From: Allgaiera indica
GTDB lineage: Bacteria; Pseudomonadota; Alphaproteobacteria; Rhodobacterales; Rhodobacteraceae
NCBI RefSeq assembly: GCF_900106675.1
Contig: NZ_FNOB01000002.1
Location: 62,001-126,000, forward strand
Direction: 5' to 3'
DNA length: 64,000 nucleotides
This document shows positions 63,451 to 64,000 of the stretch, in pieces. Below the pieces are notes generated by a model that was not told the origin of the DNA, ran no database searches, and saw only the letters and a program-made list of their open reading frames with translations. The first letter of the stretch is position 1. The number at the start of each line of letters is the position of its first letter. Both the position numbers and the translations under genes were made by a program.

Positions 63451-64000
63451 ATGAGCTGGAACCCCGCACTGGACCCCGCCATCCCCGTCGGCGACGCCGT
63501 TGACCGGATCGAGACCGAGATCGTCCCTCGTGCCCGCGACCTGGGCGGTTTCGAGGTGCGCCGCGCCCTGCCCTCGGCCCGGCGCCAGATGGTCGGCCCG
63601 TTCATCTTCTTCGACCAGATCGGGCCGTCGGAATTCCTGACCGGTCAGGGCATCGACGTGCGCCCGCATCCGCATATCGGGCTGGGCACGGTGACCTATC
63701 TGCTGCAGGGCCGCCTGCATCACCGCGATTCCCTGGGTACCGATCAATGGATCGAGCCGGGCGCGGTGAACTGGATGGTCGCAGGCCACGGCATCACCCA
63801 TTCCGAACGCACCGACGAGGGCGAGCGTGACCATGTGCGCCAGATGCTGGGCGTGCAGACCTGGCTTGCCCTGCCCGAGGACCGCGAAGAGGGTGCCGCG
63901 GATTTCCTGCATGTGGCCAGGGCGGAGCTGCCCGTTCTGGAAGGCGAGGGCAAGAAGCTGCGGCTGATCCTGGGCACCGGCTGGGGCGAAAAGGCCCCGT
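63451..64000 (+). CDS. Pirin family protein, N-terminal part (runs off the window)
   Basis: The first 183 residues are visible. PARDLGGFEVRRALPSARR-like N-terminus, VGPFIFFDQIGPSEFLTG, the metal-binding HPHIGLGTVTYLLQGRLHHR and VNWMVAGHGITHSER (conserved His residues and Glu) define the N-terminal cupin of pirin. Some bacterial pirins act as quercetin dioxygenases or bind partner enzymes; the role here is open. AAGGAGAAAGAC precedes ATG 63451. Confidence 0.92.
   Translation, partial: MSWNPALDPAIPVGDAVDRIETEIVPRARDLGGFEVRRALPSARRQMVGPFIFFDQIGPSEFLTGQGIDVRPHPHIGLGTVTYLLQGRLHHRDSLGTDQWIEPGAVNWMVAGHGITHSERTDEGERDHVRQMLGVQTWLALPEDREEGAADFLHVARAELPVLEGEGKKLRLILGTGWGEKAP

Overview
This window looks like a piece of the main chromosome of an alphaproteobacterium of the family Rhodobacteraceae (Rhodobacter/Paracoccus-like; genus not determined). 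The reasons are high G+C, a circularly permuted two-piece tmRNA gene encoding the tag ANDNRAPMALAA, a CckA hybrid kinase, a GTTC-N7-GTTC type LexA box at recA, clusters of GANTC (CcrM-type) sites, and the dnaG-rpoD, guaB-rsmB-like-cckA and tatABC arrangements. Most of it is core housekeeping DNA with a few accessory insertions.

Layout. 1-4.4 kb: a nitric-oxide/anaerobiosis locus. A minus-strand run of group III truncated haemoglobin, hemerythrin (RIC/YtfE-like), ubiT, ubiU and ubiV is followed by the start of an nnrS gene. A divergent Rrf2-type NsrR regulator and two related operator-like dyads (3903-3925 and 212-240) suggest one NO-sensing regulon that also drives O2-independent ubiquinone synthesis. 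4.5-10 kb: an Lrp regulator, a DUF1330 protein, alaS, recA with SOS box, and a sulfotransferase-like gene. 10-16.6 kb: cckA, an RsmB-like methyltransferase, guaB and a Hint-domain protein. 16.9-21.4 kb: an atypical SDR, a histidine phosphatase, then tatA-tatB-tatC and a DUF815 ATPase. 21.4-24 kb: a frameshifted VOC gene, a D-2-hydroxyacid dehydrogenase and an SMP-30 lactonase. 24.2-27.2 kb: ssrA (tmRNA) next to sspB, which encodes the adaptor for the tag, then fumC and two small genes.

27.2-29.8 kb: an IS66-family element with 8-bp target duplication, inverted repeats, intact tnpA and tnpB, and a decayed tnpC; next to it is a frameshifted small gene. 30-34.5 kb: a Tat-exported polysaccharide deacetylase, a cytochrome P450, a membrane-anchored alpha/beta hydrolase and ccdA. 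34.6-41.5 kb: tusA, rne and the dctB-dctD two-component pair. 41.5-48.5 kb: purQ, a TetR repressor with its operator, hom, ribD-nrdR, a YjbQ protein, small lipoproteins and a compositionally odd orphan gene. 48.5-54.5 kb: rpoD-dnaG, a NifU-domain (Nfu-type) gene, tsaB and rimI. 54.8-60.3 kb: a complete BMP-type nucleoside ABC transporter co-transcribed with purine nucleoside phosphorylase. 60.3-64 kb: a TauE/SafE permease with its TIGR02186 partner, an SDR, a stand-alone Lrp ligand-binding domain, and the start of a pirin gene.

Unusual points are the NsrR/UbiTUV linkage with a missing cluster cysteine in UbiU, a DctD without the sigma54-contacting GAFTGA loop, a TatB with a histone H1-like tail, dense GANTC clusters upstream of tatA and rpoD, and a dispersed intergenic repeat family with at least six sites. 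I saw no CRISPR array, no rRNA and no tRNA apart from tmRNA. All calls rest on reading the sequence and on family knowledge; no database search was run.
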